DNA of 39,848 nt. Source: an uncultured Desulfovibrio sp. GTDB lineage: Bacteria; Desulfobacterota; Desulfovibrionia; Desulfovibrionales; Desulfovibrionaceae. The notes below the pieces were generated by a model. It saw only the letters and a list, made by a program, of their open reading frames with translations. It did not search any database and was not told where the DNA came from. The stretch covers positions 1 to 39,848 of the forward strand of contig CALUWU010000003.1 of assembly GCA_944324555.1 (NCBI GenBank), given 5' to 3'. Shown piece by piece: positions 1 to 8,514 of the stretch (positions within the stretch are counted from its first letter, which is position 1; the number at the start of each line of letters is the position of its first letter). A program made the translations under genes and the position numbers.

Positions 1-2114
1 TGCTCGTACATGTTGAGCACGCGCGGAATGCCGATGCGTCCGCGCGGCGCGTCCTTTTCCGCCAGCGGTTCGTAATCGAACAGGCGCCGGTTCTTCCACG
101 CGTACAGATTGGGCATGGGTTCCGCGGGGCGGTTGCCGGACTGCTCATAGCGGGCGCCGCCGCGTTCGCAGCGGTTGCCGGAAACGAACTTGCGCCCGTT
201 GGAGAACGTGTGCAGCGTCAGGCGGCAGCGGTTGCCGCAGCCGCCGCAGCGCAGCTGGCGGGTCGTGGCGGAGAGCGAGCGCAGCGCCTCGGCCTGCATG
301 GGCTGCGGCGGTTCGTCCTCGCCCCGCTCGTGACGGCGCAGGGCCAGCAGGGCCGCGCCGTAGGCGCCCATGAGGCCGGCAATGTCGGGGCGGAAGACCT
401 CCCGCTTGAGCAGACGCTCCATGACGCGCAGGAGCGCGTCGTTCATGAAGGAGCCGCCCTGCACCAGCACCTTGTCGCCGAGTTCTTCGGGGCTGCGCAG
501 GCGCAGCACCTTGTACAGGGCGTTGCGGACGACGGAGTAGCACAGGCCGGCGGCAATATCGCCGATTTCCGCGCCTTCCTTCTGGGCCTGCTTTACCTTG
601 GAATTCATGAAGACCGTGCAGCGCGAGCCGAGATCCACCGGATGTCTGGCGAAAAGGGCGGCCTGCACAAAGTCGTGCATGCTCAGGTTGAGACTCTGGG
701 CAAAGGTTTCAAGAAAGGCGCCGCAGCCGGCGGAACAGGCCTCGTTGAGGGTGACGCCCGCGATACAGCCCTTGTGCGCCTTCAGGCATTTCATGTCCTG
801 CCCGCCGATATCGATGACGTAGGTGGCGTCGGGCACAAGGCGGCAGGCTGCCTTGAGGTGCGCGACGGTTTCCACTTCCGTCAGGTCCGCGCCAAGCGCC
901 GCCCTCGCCAGTCCGGCGCCGTAGCCTGTGGCGGCGCAGCGCTCGATCCAGGCCGCGGGGCTTCCGTCCTCCTTGCGGGGCAGCGCCTCGATCAGATCCG
1001 CGGCGTAGGGCAGCAGCCCGGCCAGCGGATCGCCCTGATTGCGGCGATACCAGGTGTCCAGCACGGCGCCCTCGGCGTCGACAAGAACGGCCTTGATGGT
1101 GGTGGAGCCAAGATCGACGCCCAGAAAGAGCGGGCCGCGCGCCTCTTCCCGCGGGCGGCGGGGAACGGCGTCGCCCTCGTGGCGCAGGCGAAAGAGATCG
1201 TACTCCGCCTTGCTGGAGAAGAGCGGCGGCAGGGCCGGGGCGCGTTCGTCGTCGGCGCGGCGCGTGCGCGCGCGTTCGGTCAGTTCCTGAATGGAGAGCA
1301 CGGGCGCGGCGACGGGACGCGGCAGGCGCGGCAGGGCAATCAGGCTCAGGGCCGTGCCCGCGGCGACGATGTAGTGGGCGTCGGGAATGTCCACCACTTC
1401 TTCGGGAGAGAGTTCCAGCGTCTTGATGAAGCGTTCGCGCAGCTGGGGCAGAAAGTGCAGGGGGCCGCCGAGAAAGGCCACGTTGCCCTTGATGGGATGC
1501 CCGCAGGCCAGGCCGCTGATGGTCTGCTCCACGACGGCCTGAAAGATGGAGGCCGCCAGATCTTCCCGGGCGGCGCCCTCGTTGAGCAGGGGCACGACGT
1601 CGGTCTTGGCAAAGACGCCGCAGCGGGAGGCGATGGGATAGATGCGGGTGTGCCTGGCCGCAAGGGCGTTGAGTCCGGCCGCGTTGGTGTGCAGCAGCAC
1701 GGCCATCTGATCGATGAAGGCGCCCGTGCCGCCGGCGCAGGCTTCGTTCATGCGCAGATTGTCGGCGCCGTCCTTGAAATAGAGTATCTTGGCGTCCTCG
1801 CCGCCCAGCTCCACGGCGACGTCGGTTTGCGGCGCCAGATAGGAGATGGCGCGGGAGGTTGCAAGCACTTCCTGCACGAAGGGGAGTTCCAGGGCGTGGG
1901 CAAGGTTCAGGGCCGCGGAGCCGGTCATGGCCGCGCGCACCCGCAGGGCGGGGCGGCGCTCCTGCAAGCCCTCCAGCAGGGCGAGCAGGGTTGAGCGCAC
2001 GGCGGCGCCGTGTCGCATGTACTGGGCGTCAAGCACCGTGCCCCTGCCGTCGATGAGCGCCAGCTTTACAGTTGTCGAACCCGCGTCCAGCCCCAGGAAC
2101 AGCGCTTCTTCCAT
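1..2114 (-). CDS. Acyl-CoA dehydratase activase, BadF/BadG/BcrA/BcrD type, tandem domains (3' end outside window)
   Basis: The frame is read leftwards from an ATG at 2114-2112 and stays open to base 1, so about 704 N-terminal residues are visible and the C-terminus is missing. Two ASKHA ATPase domains follow each other: the first begins with FLGLDAGSTTVK near residue 6, the second with FLGVDLGSTTIK near residue 328. Each carries the cysteine signatures of 2-hydroxyglutaryl-CoA dehydratase activators (NEACAGGTGAF and SRCGVF in the first, NEACSAGCGAF and SRCTVF in the second), which in that family bridge one [4Fe-4S] cluster in a dimer. A cysteine-rich stretch (CGGCGNRC) then starts the DUF2229-like part. 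Proteins of this architecture run to about 1400 residues and are thought to drive ATP-dependent electron transfer to a dehydratase-like partner. No partner is visible here. The family call is secure; the substrate is unknown. Confidence 0.88.
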   Translation of the reverse strand, partial: MEEALFLGLDAGSTTVKLALIDGRGTVLDAQYMRHGAAVRSTLLALLEGLQERRPALRVRAAMTGSAALNLAHALELPFVQEVLATSRAISYLAPQTDVAVELGGEDAKILYFKDGADNLRMNEACAGGTGAFIDQMAVLLHTNAAGLNALAARHTRIYPIASRCGVFAKTDVVPLLNEGAAREDLAASIFQAVVEQTISGLACGHPIKGNVAFLGGPLHFLPQLRERFIKTLELSPEEVVDIPDAHYIVAAGTALSLIALPRLPRPVAAPVLSIQELTERARTRRADDERAPALPPLFSSKAEYDLFRLRHEGDAVPRRPREEARGPLFLGVDLGSTTIKAVLVDAEGAVLDTWYRRNQGDPLAGLLPYAADLIEALPRKEDGSPAAWIERCAATGYGAGLARAALGADLTEVETVAHLKAACRLVPDATYVIDIGGQDMKCLKAHKGCIAGVTLNEACSAGCGAFLETFAQSLNLSMHDFVQAALFARHPVDLGSRCTVFMNSKVKQAQKEGAEIGDIAAGLCYSVVRNALYKVLRLRSPEELGDKVLVQGGSFMNDALLRVMERLLKREVFRPDIAGLMGAYGAALLALRRHERGEDEPPQPMQAEALRSLSATTRQLRCGGCGNRCRLTLHTFSNGRKFVSGNRCERGGARYEQSGNRPAEPMPNLYAWKNRRLFDYEPLAEKDAPRGRIGIPRVLNMYE

Positions 2115-2224
2115 CCTTGTGTTTTCTCCTGTTTCCGCTCCGGAATGCGGCGGGAAGGGGATTTCGTTTCCTGCCCGTCCGGGGGAGCTTCATGTTTGAT
2201 CGGTCTCGTCTTTCCGCTTTCCCT

Positions 2225-2253
2225 AGTATACGTTTTTTTTCAGGTAGGGGGAA
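2225..2253 (-). promoter_or_regulatory. Candidate sigma-70 promoter for the activase gene
   Basis: Read on the minus strand, TATACT (complement of 2225-2230) lies 17 bases downstream of TTCCCC (complement of 2248-2253), separated by an A-tract. The -10 box is good and the -35 box is poor. The predicted start lies about 100 bases before the activase ATG. Confidence 0.4.
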
Positions 2254-2299
2254 GGCCGCGCGCGCCGGAAGTTTTCGCGGGCTGGCGCGGCCGCCCCGT

Positions 2300-3721
2300 C
2301 TACTTGCGGATTTTCTGGAGAACGGCCTCTTCCGGCAGGCCGTGCAGGTAGCGCACGCGGCAGAGATAGCAGCACGCGCCGAAGGTCAGGGCCGCGATAT
2401 AGGCGATCCAGAAGCCCTGCGCGCCCATGGCCGGCATGAGCCAGTCCGTGCGGGAAAGGACGAAGCCCAGCGGCAGGCCGATGATGCAGTAGGCCGTGAA
2501 GCAGATGAAGGAAATGACCCGCGTGTCGTTGTAGCCGCGCAGGATGCCGATGCTGATGGTCTGGAGGGCGTCCACGACCTGATAGATCGAGGCCAGCAGC
2601 AGAAGTCCGGCCGCCAGCGCGACCACGTCGGGGTCGTTGTTGTAGACGGCGACGATGAGATAGCGGCACGCCACGGTGAGCAGGGCCGTGACAGCGGCCG
2701 TGCCCGCGCCGAGCAGAAGGGCCGTTCTGGCCGCCGTATGCGCCCGCCAGATGCGGCCCCCGCCCAGCAGGCGCCCGACGCGGATGGTGGCCGTGATGTT
2801 GAGCGACATGGGCACCATGAAGATGAGCGCGCTGTAGTTGAGCGCGATCTGATGCCCGGCCACGACGGTCTGTCCCAGCGGGGCCAGCAGCAGGGCCGTC
2901 AGGGCGAACAGCGAAACCTCGAAAAAGATGGCCAGCGCCCCCGGAAAGCCGATGCGAAAGACCCGGATGATCAGTTTCGGATCGAAGCGCGAGGCCCGGT
3001 GTTCCGGCAGGCGCGCCGTCGAGGGCAGGAGCATGGGCAGGAAGAGGGGGCCGAGATCGCGCGTCAGCTTGTCGCGGCAGGCGTAGAGGATCATGCACAG
3101 GGCCATGAACCAGTAGCACAGGCTCGTGGCCACGCCGCAGCCCACGGCGCCCAGGCAGGGCAGTCCCCAGACGCCGTAAATGAACCCGTAGTTGCACGGC
3201 ACGTTGAGCGCCAGCCCCAGCAGGCCGATGACCATGGCCGGGCGGGTGCGGGAGAAGCCTTCCAGAAAGCTGCGAACGTTGACGAAGAGCATGAAGCCCG
3301 GCAGCCCCCAGAGCATGGCCCGCAGGTAGCCGCCCGCCAGATCGGCAAGTTCCGGCTCCAGGCCGAAATAATGAATATTGTGGGAAATGAGCTGGAACAG
3401 CGCCATGAGAACGGCGGCAAGGCAGCAGGTCAGCCATATGCCCTGCCGCAGCAGGTGCGGCGCCTCGGCCCGGCGGTTGCCGCCCACAAGGTGCGCGGAC
3501 ATGGGCGACAGCGCCAGCAGGCAGCCCACGCCCAGCAGGGAAATCGGCGCCCAGATGGAGCCGGCCACGGCCACGGCGGCCATGTCCGCCGTGGCGTACT
3601 GGCCGGTCATGGCCGTGTCGACGAAGGTCATGCCGGTTTGCGAAAGCTGGGCGACAAAGACGGGCAGCCCCAGGGAAAGCAGGCGGCGGGCTTCCGCCGC
3701 GGAAAAGAAGGGTTCGGACAT
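2300..3721 (-). CDS. MATE family multidrug/Na+ efflux transporter
   Basis: This 473-residue polytopic membrane protein has the usual length and two-fold repeat of NorM/MATE exporters, which expel cationic drugs and metabolites in exchange for Na+ or H+. The N-terminal half opens with GLPVFVAQLSQTGMTFVDT, where the segment around FVDTAMTGQY is the characteristic first-helix MATE motif. The second half repeats the pattern after about residue 245 (FRIGFPGALAIFFEVS). About 12 hydrophobic segments can be counted. The ATG at 3721 gives the family N-terminus, but no clear Shine-Dalgarno sequence precedes it. It is followed after 185 bases by the activase gene on the same strand, which seems to have its own promoter. 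The substrate cannot be inferred. Confidence 0.93.
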   Translation of the reverse strand: MSEPFFSAAEARRLLSLGLPVFVAQLSQTGMTFVDTAMTGQYATADMAAVAVAGSIWAPISLLGVGCLLALSPMSAHLVGGNRRAEAPHLLRQGIWLTCCLAAVLMALFQLISHNIHYFGLEPELADLAGGYLRAMLWGLPGFMLFVNVRSFLEGFSRTRPAMVIGLLGLALNVPCNYGFIYGVWGLPCLGAVGCGVATSLCYWFMALCMILYACRDKLTRDLGPLFLPMLLPSTARLPEHRASRFDPKLIIRVFRIGFPGALAIFFEVSLFALTALLLAPLGQTVVAGHQIALNYSALIFMVPMSLNITATIRVGRLLGGGRIWRAHTAARTALLLGAGTAAVTALLTVACRYLIVAVYNNDPDVVALAAGLLLLASIYQVVDALQTISIGILRGYNDTRVISFICFTAYCIIGLPLGFVLSRTDWLMPAMGAQGFWIAYIAALTFGACCYLCRVRYLHGLPEEAVLQKIRK

Positions 3722-3779
3722 AGCGTGCAGCGTTGCTGGTTGCGGACGGAAGCCCGGACGTTTCCGGTTTCCGATCCTG

Positions 3780-3920
3780 GAGCGTTTTCAGTTTGAACCG
3801 CCTTGCGTTTCAAGGCGCACGGCCTGTCGTTTCGCGGAAAAGCGCGTTTTTTCCGCTTGGTTCCGGCCGGGCGGCGCGACGGCGCCGCCGCGCGTTTCGC
3901 CTTTTTCAAAGGCGACGCGC
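3780..3920. repeat. Structured intergenic repeat, copy A
   Basis: The stretch fills the gap between the MATE gene and mqnD. It contains the block CCTGTCGTTTCGCGGAAAA, a T-rich arm ending TTTTTTCCGCTT, a GC-rich middle, and CGCGTTTCGCCTTTTTCAAA. The same blocks occur in the same order at 36041-36153 and 39323-39418. The right end folds as a hairpin (3890-3920): GCGCGT pairs with ACGCGC, a two-base bulge follows, then CGCCTTT pairs with AAAGGCG around a TTC loop. A further small hairpin (CGCCTTG/CAAGGCG) lies at about 3799-3817. It sits right behind the convergent end of mqnD and may also act as its terminator. Confidence 0.7.
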
Positions 3921-3921
3921 C

Positions 3922-4758
3922 CTATTTCAGAAAGAGACCGTCGGCGGGCAGGGTCTTGCCGGCGCGCGCGGCGGCCCGCTCCGTCAGACGGGTAATGGCG
4001 TCGCGTCCGGCCGGGCCGAGATCGCGGCTGAAATCCGTGACAAAGGTTCTGATATGAGCCTGCGTCACCTCGTCGGACAGCTCCTGCGCGCAGGCGCGGA
4101 TGTAGTCGCGGGAGGCTTCGGGGCGTGCGTCGGCATAGGCGATGCTCGCCCGGATGGCCTCCTGCACGGCGCGGGCCGTCGCAAGCGGCACGTCGCGCCG
4201 CGCCGCGATGGCGCCCAGCGGCAGGGGCGCCTTGTAGACGGACTCCCACCACTGGCCGAGATCCAGCAGCTTGACAAGGCCGTGCTCCTGAAAGGTGAAG
4301 CGGCCTTCATGAATGATGACGCCGATATCGGCCTTGCCGGAAAGCACCGCGTCCATGACGTCGCTGAACAGCATTTCCTGGCGCGGGCCCTGAAAGCCGC
4401 CGTGCAGGTCCAGCAGCAGGTTGGCCGTGGTCATCAGGCCGGGCACGACCGTGCGCGCGTCCTTCCAGGCGCTTTCGGGCAGGTTTTCCCGCGCCACGAC
4501 CAGCGGGCCGCAGCCCCAGCCCAGCGCCGCGCCGCTGGAAAGAATGGCGTACTCGTCCATGATATAGGGAATGACGCCAAGAGAAATCTTGGTGAAGGGC
4601 AGCCGCCCCTGCCGGGCGAGGCCGTTGAGCTCCTCCACGTCGGCCATGTGCGGCGTCAGCGGCACGGGCGAAGGCGTGAGGCCGTGCAGCAGCGCGTGAA
4701 AGATGTAGGTGTCGTTGGGGCAGGGGGACAGACCGATGGTCAGCGTTTCTGAAGACAT
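3922..4758 (-). CDS. mqnD: 1,4-dihydroxy-6-naphthoate synthase (futalosine menaquinone pathway)
   Basis: MqnD converts cyclic de-hypoxanthinylfutalosine into 1,4-dihydroxy-6-naphthoate, the last dedicated step of the futalosine route to the menaquinone ring. The 278-residue protein opens with TIGLSPCPNDTYIFHALLHG, the hallmark of the family, and has the length and two-lobed periplasmic-binding-protein-like fold pattern expected. I take the ATG at 4758 because CCGGAGG lies seven bases upstream of it and because family homology starts there; a longer open frame reaching back to 5010 would overlap the divergent mqnE leader. It is transcribed away from mqnE-mqnC-mqnA, so the two halves of the pathway share one intergenic control region. 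Confidence 0.95.
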   Translation of the reverse strand: MSSETLTIGLSPCPNDTYIFHALLHGLTPSPVPLTPHMADVEELNGLARQGRLPFTKISLGVIPYIMDEYAILSSGAALGWGCGPLVVARENLPESAWKDARTVVPGLMTTANLLLDLHGGFQGPRQEMLFSDVMDAVLSGKADIGVIIHEGRFTFQEHGLVKLLDLGQWWESVYKAPLPLGAIAARRDVPLATARAVQEAIRASIAYADARPEASRDYIRACAQELSDEVTQAHIRTFVTDFSRDLGPAGRDAITRLTERAAARAGKTLPADGLFLK

Positions 4759-4799
4759 GGCAGAACCTCCGGCGGCAGGGCCGCGCAAGGGAAAGGAGT

Positions 4800-4827
4800 T
4801 TGACAGCGGGAGCGTCGCGGGCATATC
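4800..4827 (+). promoter_or_regulatory. Candidate promoter for mqnE-mqnC-mqnA
   Basis: TTGACA at 4800-4805 is a consensus -35 box. The best -10 candidate is CATATC at 4822-4827, 16 bases downstream, which is weak. It would give a leader of about 190 bases before mqnE, in the region shared with divergent mqnD. No riboswitch-like fold was recognised in that leader. Confidence 0.3.
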
Positions 4828-5023
4828 GTGAAGCGCCGCGCCCGACGGAGGGGCGCGCGCGCTCGCATCATGCCGCCGGCGCCGGGCCGCCGCGCTGCGG
4901 GCGCAGAAAACATGGCGCGGCCTGCTGCGCGCGACGACGTTCGCGTCCGGGCTGGCCCGAGTCTTCGGCTCCGGCGCCGCCGGGGCCCCAATGCCCGGAC
5001 TTTTGCCCAAGGAAGTGAGCCTG

Positions 5024-6148
5024 ATGCTAGATGCTTCTTATTACGCCGCGCTCGGCCTGTCGTCCATCCGCGAAAAGGTGCTGGAAGGCGAACGGCTGAG
5101 CGCCGCCGACGGGCTGGCGCTTTTCGCCTGCCCGGATATTACCGCCGTGGGCGCGCTGGCGCACCATGCGCGCTGCCGCCTGCACGGCGACGTCGCCTCG
5201 TACGTGGTCAACCGTCAAATAAATTATACCAATGTTTGCGTCAACGGCTGCACCTTCTGCGCCTTCCGGCGCGACAGCGAAGACGAACCGGGCGCCTTTG
5301 TCCTCAGCAAGGAGGACGTGCTGCAGCGCCTGCGCGCCGCCGACGCGACGCCCCTGAAGCTCGACGAGCTGCATATCGTGGGCGGCTGCCACCCCACCCG
5401 CCGCCTCGACTGGTTCATAGACGTGTTCAAGGCCGCGCGGGCCATGTGTCCGACCCTGCCCATCAAGGCCTTTACCTGCGTGGAAATCGAGCATTTTTCC
5501 CGGCTGGAAGGCATTTCCACCCTTGAAGTGCTGCGCCGTCTCAAGGAGGCCGGGCTGGTCATGATGCCCGGCGGCGGCGCGGAAATCTTCGACGAGAAGC
5601 TGCGCGCGGAGATCTGTCCGCACAAGGCGTCTTCCGAGGCCTGGCTGCGGATTTCCGGCGAGGCCCACAGCCTCGGCATCAAGACGAACTGCACCATGCT
5701 CTTCGGGCACCTCGAAACCCCGGAACACCGCGTGGACCATCTTTGCCGCCTGCGCGAACAGCAGGACAGGAGCGGCGGCTTTACCTGCTTCATTCCGCTG
5801 CCCTTCCTGACGGAAAACAGCAAGCTCAAGCTGCCCGAAGACAAGATCGGCCCCCAGCGCGGACTGGACCAGCTGCGCACCGTGGCCGTATCGCGCCTGC
5901 TGCTCGACAATATTCCCCATATCAAGGCCTACTGGATCATGATGGGCGAAAAGCTGGCGCAGACGGCCCTCTGGTACGGCGCGGACGATCTCGACGGCAC
6001 CATCGTGGAAGAGCGCATAGGCCACATGGCCGGCGCCAGCTCGGCGCAGGGCATGACCATCAGCCAGCTGGAGCACATGATCCGCGAAGCGGGCTTCACG
6101 CCCCTGCGCCGCAACGCCACTTTTGAATCCGTGGAGGCCAACGCATGA
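5024..6148 (+). CDS. mqnE: Aminofutalosine synthase, radical SAM
   Basis: MqnE is a radical SAM enzyme that joins the enolpyruvyl compound made by MqnA from chorismate to S-adenosylmethionine, giving 6-amino-6-deoxyfutalosine. The cluster ligands are C72, C76 and C79 (NVCVNGCTFCAF). Further family signatures are ELHIVGGCHP, KAFTCVEIEHF, MPGGGAEIF and the GH-E-PEHRVDH region. HIVGG-HP rather than QGG-HPDL separates it from its paralogue MqnC, which lies next. The start at 5024 is preferred over the ATG at 4991 because AAGGAAG precedes it by about nine bases and the upstream one has no ribosome-binding site; the protein is then 374 residues. The stop overlaps the mqnC start (ATGA), so the two are translationally coupled. 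Confidence 0.94.
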   Translation: MLDASYYAALGLSSIREKVLEGERLSAADGLALFACPDITAVGALAHHARCRLHGDVASYVVNRQINYTNVCVNGCTFCAFRRDSEDEPGAFVLSKEDVLQRLRAADATPLKLDELHIVGGCHPTRRLDWFIDVFKAARAMCPTLPIKAFTCVEIEHFSRLEGISTLEVLRRLKEAGLVMMPGGGAEIFDEKLRAEICPHKASSEAWLRISGEAHSLGIKTNCTMLFGHLETPEHRVDHLCRLREQQDRSGGFTCFIPLPFLTENSKLKLPEDKIGPQRGLDQLRTVAVSRLLLDNIPHIKAYWIMMGEKLAQTALWYGADDLDGTIVEERIGHMAGASSAQGMTISQLEHMIREAGFTPLRRNATFESVEANA

Positions 6149-7281
6149 GTTCCCCCTTTGCCCCGGCGCACTCCGCCTTTGAAGAATCGCCGGAAGTCCG
6201 CGACGCCGCGGCGCTTGTCCTGGCCGGGCGACGGCTGGACAGGGCGGCCGCGGAAACCCTGTACTACTCGGCCTCGCTGCATACGCTGGCCCGTCTGGCC
6301 CATTTCACGCGCCTGCGCCTGCATCCCGACCCCGTCGTGACCTACGTGGGCGATCGCAATATCAACTATTCCAACGTCTGCGTCTGCGCCTGCCGCTTCT
6401 GCGCCTTCTTCCGCGCGCCGGGAGAGGAGGGCTGTTACGTCATTTCCCGCGAGGAAATGGCCCGGAAGATCGACGAAACCCTGCGGCTCGGCGGCACTCA
6501 GGTCCTGTTGCAGGGCGGGCATCATCCCGATCTGCCGCTGGAATGGTATGAGGATTTGCTGCGCTGGATGCGCGCGACCTGGCCCTCGCTGCATATTCAC
6601 GCCTTCTCGCCGCCGGAAATCTTCTTCTGGTCGCGCAAGTTCGATCTGCCCGTCGCCGAAGTGCTGCGCCGCCTGCGGGCCGCGGGGCTGGATTCCGTTC
6701 CCGGCGGCGGCGCGGAAATCCTCAGCACCGAGGTGCGCGCGCAGGTGTCGCCCAACAAGTGCACCGCCGAGGAATGGCTGGGGGTCATGGAAGAGGCGCA
6801 CAAGCTCGGCATGAAGACCACGGCGACCATGATGTTCGGGCACGAGGAAGAGCCCCGCCATCGTCTGGATCATCTCTTTGCCGTGCGCGAGGTGCAGGAT
6901 CGCACCGGCGGCTTCACCGCCTTCATTCCCTGGACCTTCCAGCCGGGGCATACGCGCATTCATGTGCAGCCCCTGCCCGCGCCCGCCTATCTGCGTCTGC
7001 TGGCGACGTCGCGCCTGGTGCTGGACAACGTGCCGAACATTCAGGCCTCGTGGGTCACGATGGGCCCGCAGATTGCCCAGCTGGCCCTCTTCTACGGGGC
7101 CAACGACTTCGGCTCCCTCATGATCGAGGAAAACGTGGTGGCGGCGGCGGGCGTGTCCTTCCGCATGTCCCGCGCCGATATTCACAAGACCATCCGCGCG
7201 GCCGGCTTTACGCCCGTGCAGCGCACCATGGACTACCGGCCCGTGGAACCCCAGCCCGAAGTCGGGGATTCGGCCTCGTAG
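6145..7281 (+). CDS. mqnC: Dehypoxanthine futalosine cyclase, radical SAM
   Basis: MqnC cyclises dehypoxanthinylfutalosine to the spiro compound that MqnD uses. The 378-residue protein has the radical SAM ligands C79, C83 and C86, followed by an aromatic residue, with an extra C81. It also has LLQGGHHPDL, HAFSPPEI, DSVPGGGAEIL and FIPWTFQP, all typical of MqnC. It is clearly paralogous to MqnE next door (shared PGGGAEI and TGGFT-FIP), consistent with an old duplication. The ATG overlaps the mqnE TGA. Between them mqnE, mqnC, mqnA and mqnD cover the pathway except the nucleosidase step (MqnB or an MTA/SAH nucleosidase), which is not in the window. Confidence 0.94.
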   Translation: MSSPFAPAHSAFEESPEVRDAAALVLAGRRLDRAAAETLYYSASLHTLARLAHFTRLRLHPDPVVTYVGDRNINYSNVCVCACRFCAFFRAPGEEGCYVISREEMARKIDETLRLGGTQVLLQGGHHPDLPLEWYEDLLRWMRATWPSLHIHAFSPPEIFFWSRKFDLPVAEVLRRLRAAGLDSVPGGGAEILSTEVRAQVSPNKCTAEEWLGVMEEAHKLGMKTTATMMFGHEEEPRHRLDHLFAVREVQDRTGGFTAFIPWTFQPGHTRIHVQPLPAPAYLRLLATSRLVLDNVPNIQASWVTMGPQIAQLALFYGANDFGSLMIEENVVAAAGVSFRMSRADIHKTIRAAGFTPVQRTMDYRPVEPQPEVGDSAS

Positions 7282-7379
7282 GCGCCCGGCAGAGCGCCTT
7301 TCCCAGCGCGCGCCGCCGGGAAAGGACGGCGGAGGGCCTTCCCTGAACCGGCCTCATGGCCCGCAAGGGCTTCGCGGAC

Positions 7380-7435
7380 GACGCTCCCCGGTCCCGGCGC
7401 TTGGCGCCGGCGGCCCGGGGAGGGCGTCTTTTTGG
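7380..7435 (+). terminator. Intrinsic terminator or attenuator between mqnC and mqnA
   Basis: CTCCCCGG at 7384-7391 pairs with CCGGGGAG at 7415-7422, extended by GACG/CGTC with a small bulge, and an inner CGGCGC/GCGCCG stem stacks within it. TCTTTTT follows directly. The hairpin is about 100 bases past mqnC and 40 bases before mqnA, so it could end the mqnEC transcript or modulate read-through into mqnA. Confidence 0.65.
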
Positions 7436-7476
7436 CGGCGCGCGGAGCGCCGCGTCTTTCAAAGGAGCGTGTCGAG

Positions 7477-8325
7477 ATGCAGGATTCCGCCAGACCTCCC
7501 CAGCTGCGGATGGGGCGCATCGGTTATCTGAACGTGCTTCCCATCTATCACCCCCTGGAAGCGGGCGTCTTGCCCCATGACTATGAAATCATTTCCGGCC
7601 CGCCCGCGGTGCTCAACAACATGATGGCGCGCGGCGAGCTGCACGTATCGTCCAACTCCTGCTTTGAATACGCCCGCCACCCCGAGCAGTACTTCATGAT
7701 CGAAGACCTTTCCATCGGTTCGCGCGGGCCGGTCATGAGCGTTCTGCTCCTGTCCAGGCTGCCCGTGGAACAGCTGGACGGCAAGACCATCCTGATCAGC
7801 GGGGAAACGCATACCTCCGTGGCGCTGCTGCGGCTTCTGCTGCGCGATCGCTATCAGATTGACGCGACGTTCGAGACGGGCGCGGTGACGCCCGCCCTGC
7901 GCGGCCCGGAGCCGCCGGCGGCCTTTCTGGCAATCGGCGACGAGGCCCTGCGCCTGCGCCGTCATCCTGATTACCCCGTGCGCGTGGACCTTGCCGAAGC
8001 CTGGCGCGACTGGACGGGGCTGCCCTTCATTTTCGGCATCTGGGTCGTGAGCCGGGCCGCCGCCGAACAGGGGCTGTTCCGCGAGGACCCCGGGGCGCTC
8101 ATGCGGCGCGCCCGCGACTGGGGCCTCGCCAACATGGACGTCATTCTGGATCTGACCGCGCACGGTTGCCCCCTGTCCCGGGAGGAGCTGGCCTTTTACT
8201 ATACGAAAGGCCTTGTCTATACGCTGCGCGGCGAAGAGCTGGACGGCCTGCGGCTGTTTTACGACAAGCTGGCCGCGGCCGGCATGATTGAAAAGGCGCC
8301 GGAACTGCGTTTCTTCCGGCTGTAG
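7477..8325 (+). CDS. mqnA: Chorismate dehydratase (menaquinone biosynthetic enzyme MqnA)
   Basis: MqnA removes water from chorismate to make 3-[(1-carboxyvinyl)oxy]benzoate, the entry step of the futalosine pathway. The 282-residue protein begins with RMGRIGYLNVLPIYHPLE, the usual MqnA start. Later it shows LHVSSNSCFEYARHPE, LSIGSRGPVMSVLLLS and LPFIFGIWVV, all family landmarks of this periplasmic-binding-protein-like fold. The ATG at 7477 is supported by AAAGGAG nine bases upstream; the frame is open upstream but that part is unrelated to the family. It lies 195 bases behind mqnC, separated by a strong terminator-like hairpin, so its expression may be uncoupled from mqnEC. Confidence 0.94.
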   Translation: MQDSARPPQLRMGRIGYLNVLPIYHPLEAGVLPHDYEIISGPPAVLNNMMARGELHVSSNSCFEYARHPEQYFMIEDLSIGSRGPVMSVLLLSRLPVEQLDGKTILISGETHTSVALLRLLLRDRYQIDATFETGAVTPALRGPEPPAAFLAIGDEALRLRRHPDYPVRVDLAEAWRDWTGLPFIFGIWVVSRAAAEQGLFREDPGALMRRARDWGLANMDVILDLTAHGCPLSREELAFYYTKGLVYTLRGEELDGLRLFYDKLAAAGMIEKAPELRFFRL

Positions 8326-8514
8326 CGCGTTGCCGATTGCGCGTTGCGGAGAAAACGAGATCCCGTCCTTCCCGCAGGCCTCCCGGACGCGCGTTCTTTC
8401 AGAACGGCGGGCGTCTTTCCGGCGGCCGTTCCCGGGAAGGGAAAATTCTCCTGAACGGGGAGCGCGGCGCGGCCCGCGCGCCCCTTCCGTAAAGATTGCC
8501 ACGAGGAGCAGACG

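Noticed and set aside
210-1994. Long plus-strand open frame opposite the activase gene
   Set aside because: It is antisense to a well-conserved two-domain ATPase, has Gly/Ala/Gln-rich composition typical of reversed GC-rich codons, and no ribosome-binding site or recognisable domain.
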